Made by a program: the position numbers and the translations under genes. From RUG11894 sp964344335 (GTDB lineage: Bacteria > Bacillota > Clostridia > Peptostreptococcales > Anaerovoracaceae), in assembly GCA_964344335.1 (NCBI GenBank), contig CAYFMW010000028.1, positions 1-17,341 on the forward strand: 17,341 nucleotides of DNA, in the 5' to 3' direction. Below are positions 15,129 to 17,341 of this stretch, in pieces. The notes beneath the pieces are model-generated. The model did not search any database and was not told the DNA's origin. It saw only the letters and a program-made list of their open reading frames with translations. Each line of letters opens with the position of its first letter. Position 1 is the first letter of the stretch.

Positions 15129-15568
15129 TTATCCCCTTCCCTCTGTTCCCTGCCTTTAGCAATTTTGCCGAGCACGCCGTTTACGAAGCTCGCCGAATCA
15201 TCTCCCGCAAATTTTCTGGCCACATTAACGGCTTCGTTTATGGCGATATTCTGAGAGGTGGGTTCATTCATGTACCAGCACTCCGCAGCGGCGACCCTCA
15301 TAACCGCGAGGTCCACCCTGCCCATCCGCGCGAGCCTCCAGTTGTCGGAGCTCTCCTCGATCTGGGCATCTATTCCCCTCGAATTCTCTACATAGGCTTC
15401 ATGTACGGCGCTAATGTAATCCCGCTGATCCTGCGGCGGGAAATGTTCAAAAAAGCGGAATTTTGCCTCAGAGGAAAAATCCTTTTGGGCATCCATGGCG
15501 AAGAGCATCTGCATAGCCAGTTCCCTCGCCTTTATCCTACTGATCTTATTGCATTTTTTCTCGTCCAT
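15125..15568 (-). CDS. nusB: Transcription antitermination factor NusB
   Basis: NusB binds boxA RNA with S10 (NusE) and helps RNA polymerase through rRNA operons. It is 147 aa, all helical. Signatures are ARELAMQMLFAMD (14-26), W77 with RLARMGRVDLAVMR (78-91), and INEAVNVARKFAGDDSASFV (110-129) followed by NGVLGK. A basic N terminus precedes the core. The ATG at 15568 overlaps the Asp23-like gene by 23 bases; its binding site (GGGTGTG) is weak, consistent with coupled translation. In Bacillus nusB follows the Asp23-type gene yqhY in the same way, though folD comes next there and is absent here. Confidence 0.97.
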   Translation of the reverse strand: MDEKKCNKISRIKARELAMQMLFAMDAQKDFSSEAKFRFFEHFPPQDQRDYISAVHEAYVENSRGIDAQIEESSDNWRLARMGRVDLAVMRVAAAECWYMNEPTSQNIAINEAVNVARKFAGDDSASFVNGVLGKIAKGREQREGDK

Positions 15569-15896
15569 TAAAATTCACACCCATTATATGCATGTTAACC
15601 TGATACAATTTTTCATTATTAAGCTCCTCAATTTGCCTTTTGACATTCTCCTGAATGTTCCATGCCGCATCCGGTATCTTGCAGCCGTACTTGACATCCA
15701 GATAGACATCGAAAATCAGACCCTCTTTCGACTTGGCAGGCCTTACCCCTTTAACACCTTGTCTTTCAAGGGCCTTTGCTCCGGCGCCGGGAACGGTAAC
15801 CATATTGGAGACCCCGTCCGTGCGAAGCACCGCGTCCATAGCGGCCGCCGCGAGCTCGGCCAGGCTTAAATCTACGCTTGCGCTGTTGTTATCCAT
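15546..15896 (-). CDS. Asp23/Gls24 family protein (YqhY-like)
   Basis: This is a small cytosolic protein of the Asp23/Gls24 (DUF322) family. It is 116 aa with the usual features: an N-terminal helix LSLAELAAAAMDAVLRTDGV (10-29), a central KEGLIFDVYLDVKYGCKIPD segment (57-76), and a helix then strand NIQENVKRQIEE to VNMHIMGVNF. Relatives include YqhY of Bacillus, next to acetyl-CoA carboxylase genes and linked to control of fatty acid synthesis, and the cell-envelope stress protein Asp23 of staphylococci. No accB/accC is seen upstream here. The ATG at 15896 follows the operon promoter by about 34 bases; its ribosome site is weak. It is the first gene of the long minus-strand run. Confidence 0.9.
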   Translation of the reverse strand: MDNNSASVDLSLAELAAAAMDAVLRTDGVSNMVTVPGAGAKALERQGVKGVRPAKSKEGLIFDVYLDVKYGCKIPDAAWNIQENVKRQIEELNNEKLYQVNMHIMGVNFNGREKMQ

Positions 15897-15936
15897 GATT
15901 TTGATTCTATAAAATCCGCATAAAAATTCAAGTTAT

Positions 15937-15966
15937 ATTATAGCACAAACGAAGCGCCGGCTACAA
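15937..15966 (-). promoter_or_regulatory. Promoter of the nusB-xse-dxs-mutSL run
   Basis: On the minus strand there is a perfect TATAAT (15942 to 15937) preceded by TGC, giving an extended -10. A weak -35 candidate, TTGTAG (15966 to 15961), lies 18 bases away. Transcription would start near 15930, leaving a leader of about 34 bases before the Asp23-like ATG. A good extended -10 with a poor -35 suggests a promoter that could be adjusted by a regulator; an inverted repeat overlaps the -35. Confidence 0.7.
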
Positions 15967-15981
15967 TGAGACGCCTCATTG
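15964..15981. repeat. Perfect 7-bp inverted repeat, candidate operator
   Basis: CAATGAG and CTCATTG are separated by four bases (ACGC). The repeat overlaps the -35 of the leftward operon promoter and lies about 24 bases upstream of the -35 of the rightward hydrolase promoter. No T-run follows on either strand, so it is not a terminator. Dyad symmetry at this place suggests binding of a dimeric regulator; which one is unknown. Confidence 0.5.
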
Positions 15982-16005
15982 AAATATATACTGTCCATAT
16001 CCGAC

Positions 16006-16036
16006 TTGACTCAAATTGCTTTATGGATATTATAAT
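16006..16036 (+). promoter_or_regulatory. Promoter of the metallo-beta-lactamase-fold gene
   Basis: A TTGACT -35 (16006-16011) is followed by either TATTAT (16028-16033, 16-base spacer) or TATAAT (16031-16036, 19-base spacer). Both are usable, and the overlap makes the exact start uncertain (about 16040-16044). The leader to the ATG is about 40 bases and carries AAAGGA (16066-16071), nine bases from the start codon. Confidence 0.65.
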
Positions 16037-16080
16037 AGACATGCTTACACAAATGCTGATGCAATAAAGGATGGGCTTAG

Positions 16081-16989
16081 ATGCAAGGACAAGATCGGGC
16101 AAATTATATAAAGCAACATTTTTACCAAATCAACTCACCGCTTGGTAATTGCTATCTGTTTGCAAACGGGGATGCAAATATTCTCTTCGATGTAGGCATG
16201 CCATTTGCTGCGAAAACAAGCCTCGAAAAGATAGAAAATATTATTGGAGATGCTCCTGTTTCTCATATATTTTTAACACATACTCATTACGACCATGTAG
16301 CGGCTCTTCCGGCGTTCAGGAAGGCGTACCCGGACGCGGAAATACTCGGTACAGAGAAGGCGGCATCGGTCTTTAAGAGGCCCGCAGCGATAGGAGCAAT
16401 CGGAAAGATGAGCCGCATTGCTATGAAAACTTTCGGTTTTTCCGAGAGCAGCATGGCTGATTACGACGATTCCCTGTTTGAAGTGACCCGAATACTGCGA
16501 GACGGCGATGCGGAATATGTCGGAGGCGCAGAGATCCGTGCCGTCTATACCCCCGGTCATACCAACTGCTCGATGTCTTACTTTCTGTCCGATTACGATG
16601 CGCTCATTCTTTCCGAGAGCACGGGAGCATATTTGGGAGACGGCATCGTAACGGCTGCGATACTCACGGGCTATGCGGATTCTTTAGCTTCCATAGAAAA
16701 ATGCAGAAAAATCGGAGCGAAACATCTCTTTGTACCTCACCATGAGCTTCTCGAAGATATTTCCAACGAAGAGTATTTCAATCGTGCCGCAGCAGCAGCT
16801 GAAATATTGAAAGACAGAATTTTAAGTCTTTTAATTGAGGGGATGGACGACAAAGAAGTTATAGATACAGTGCGAAACGAAGCAGGACCTATCGCAGATA
16901 ATTGCGGGGATATTCAACCTCTGGAAGCCTTTAATGCAAATGCGAAGGCGTTTCTGAATGTTGTAAGGAGAGAATTTTTGCAGGCTTAA
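16081..16989 (+). CDS. Metallo-beta-lactamase-fold hydrolase
   Basis: This 302-aa cytosolic protein has a metallo-beta-lactamase fold at about 15-222 and a helical C-terminal tail. Metal-binding motifs are HTHYDH (67-72), H160 in YTPGHTNCS, and a final histidine at 220 or 221 (VPHHELL). The usual third-motif aspartate is not obvious: the matching strand reads LILSESTG (175-182), so E179 may replace it, a pattern I believe occurs in some clostridial members. The substrate is unknown; glyoxalase II-like thioesterase or lactonase chemistry is possible, but no closer call is justified. The ATG at 16081 has AAAGGA nine bases upstream and its own promoter. It is the only plus-strand gene and diverges from the long operon, sharing its regulatory region. 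Confidence 0.88.
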   Translation: MQGQDRANYIKQHFYQINSPLGNCYLFANGDANILFDVGMPFAAKTSLEKIENIIGDAPVSHIFLTHTHYDHVAALPAFRKAYPDAEILGTEKAASVFKRPAAIGAIGKMSRIAMKTFGFSESSMADYDDSLFEVTRILRDGDAEYVGGAEIRAVYTPGHTNCSMSYFLSDYDALILSESTGAYLGDGIVTAAILTGYADSLASIEKCRKIGAKHLFVPHHELLEDISNEEYFNRAAAAAEILKDRILSLLIEGMDDKEVIDTVRNEAGPIADNCGDIQPLEAFNANAKAFLNVVRREFLQA

Positions 16990-17011
16990 TATTGAGGAAA
17001 AACATATAATC

Positions 17012-17042
17012 AAACTATTAAACCTTGCCATTTAGTTTTTTT
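17012..17042. terminator. Weak candidate terminator between convergent genes
   Basis: AAACTA (17012-17017) can pair with TAGTTT (17033-17038) across a 15-base loop, followed by a run of seven T on the plus strand. The stem is AT-only and short, so it is a poor intrinsic terminator, but it is the only candidate in the 51-base gap between the convergent genes. Confidence 0.25.
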
Positions 17043-17268
17043 AATCTGGAAGAACATTCCTTTTATTCTTTGTCTGCGTTTCCTCTTCTTCGCCTTGATT
17101 TTGAGCCTTGAGCTTCAAGCCCATGCTATTTAGAAAAGCTGCCGTGGCTTCGTGAGCCCTTTTGCCCTTTTTTTCCGTTACAGGTTTGTGTCCTATAACC
17201 CTTCCGCCGATTGGCTCATTCCATCTCGGGTGGCTAAATGGTTCTGTCCATTTTTTCTCTTCATCCAT
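17041..17268 (-). CDS. Small hydrophilic protein of unknown function
   Basis: This is a 75-aa protein that I do not recognise. It is rich in charged residues and has no signal peptide or membrane segment. It begins MDEEKKWTEPFSHPRWNEP, then GGRVIGHKP, a basic patch KKGKRAHEA, a short possible helix TAAFLNSMGLKLK, and an acidic/basic tail (GEEEETQTKNKR). The ATG at 17268 is preceded by AGAGGG (17276-17281) with seven bases spacing, a good site. The frame extends to a TTG at 17295, but that has no binding site. It is convergent with the hydrolase gene, and its promoter probably lies near or beyond the right edge (a TATTAT at 17323 to 17318 is possible). The good ribosome site supports a real gene. 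Confidence 0.55.
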   Translation of the reverse strand: MDEEKKWTEPFSHPRWNEPIGGRVIGHKPVTEKKGKRAHEATAAFLNSMGLKLKAQNQGEEEETQTKNKRNVLPD

Positions 17269-17341
17269 AAGTATACCCTCTTTATTATTGAACAAGCACC
17301 GTACACATAAACTTCAAATAATAAGAAAATCGACGGTGTTT

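Noticed and set aside
16041..16067. Eight-codon leader reading frame (MLTQMLMQ) before the hydrolase gene
   Set aside because: It begins at or before the likely transcription start and has no ribosome site, so it is probably chance. No regulatory codon run or paired hairpins seen.
17294..17341. Inverted repeat AAGCACCG with CGGTGTTT at the right edge
   Set aside because: It matches at seven of eight positions with a 32-base gap and is cut by the window end. It could be part of a hairpin or a chance match and cannot be judged here.

Overview
The window looks like chromosomal core sequence from a Gram-positive anaerobe of the class Clostridia. The evidence is the order Asp23-like, nusB, Kae1/TsaD-like protein, xseA, xseB, ispA, dxs, tlyA, followed by mutS, mutL, miaA. 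Supporting signs are AGGAGG-type ribosome binding sites, frequent TTG and GTG starts, an endonuclease-type MutL and a Gram-positive type LexA box. A more exact assignment (for example a relative of Mogibacterium or Eubacterium) would be a guess. I see no sign of a phage, plasmid, insertion sequence, CRISPR array, tRNA or rRNA. No gene-free stretch exceeds about 185 bases.

Layout. (1) Positions 1-58 hold an SOS-type promoter firing leftward out of the window: a perfect LexA palindrome lies inside the spacer of a good -35/-10 pair. The gene it serves lies beyond the left edge; lexA is the likeliest candidate. (2) Positions 59-15896 are one unbroken minus-strand run of fourteen genes. In transcription order they are an Asp23/Gls24 protein, nusB, a Kae1-like protein, xseA, xseB, a short-chain prenyl diphosphate synthase, dxs, tlyA, mutS, mutL, miaA, a XerS-like tyrosine recombinase, a MATE transporter and an aluminium-resistance/methionine gamma-lyase family PLP enzyme. 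Neighbours overlap or nearly touch. The only real gap inside the run is 57 bases between tlyA and mutS. (3) Positions 15897-16080 are a divergent regulatory region with a promoter on each strand and a perfect 7-bp inverted repeat overlapping the -35 of the operon promoter. (4) A plus-strand metallo-beta-lactamase-fold hydrolase lies at 16081-16989. (5) A small unrecognised hydrophilic protein lies at 17041-17268 on the minus strand, convergent with it.

How the genes fit together. The upstream half of the run joins transcription antitermination (NusB), DNA repair nuclease (ExoVII), isoprenoid precursor and chain synthesis (Dxs, IspA) and rRNA methylation (TlyA). This is a familiar Firmicutes cluster, here without folD and without the argR/recN/nadK genes that often follow. 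The downstream half is mismatch repair (MutS/MutL) with tRNA modification (MiaA), a Xer-type recombinase, an exporter and a PLP enzyme, ending beside an SOS promoter. The most interesting points are the LexA-box promoter, the Xer recombinase built into a translationally coupled housekeeping operon, the conserved but functionally unassigned Kae1/TsaD paralogue, and the palindrome controlling the divergent promoter region. I did not find a clearly new biological system.
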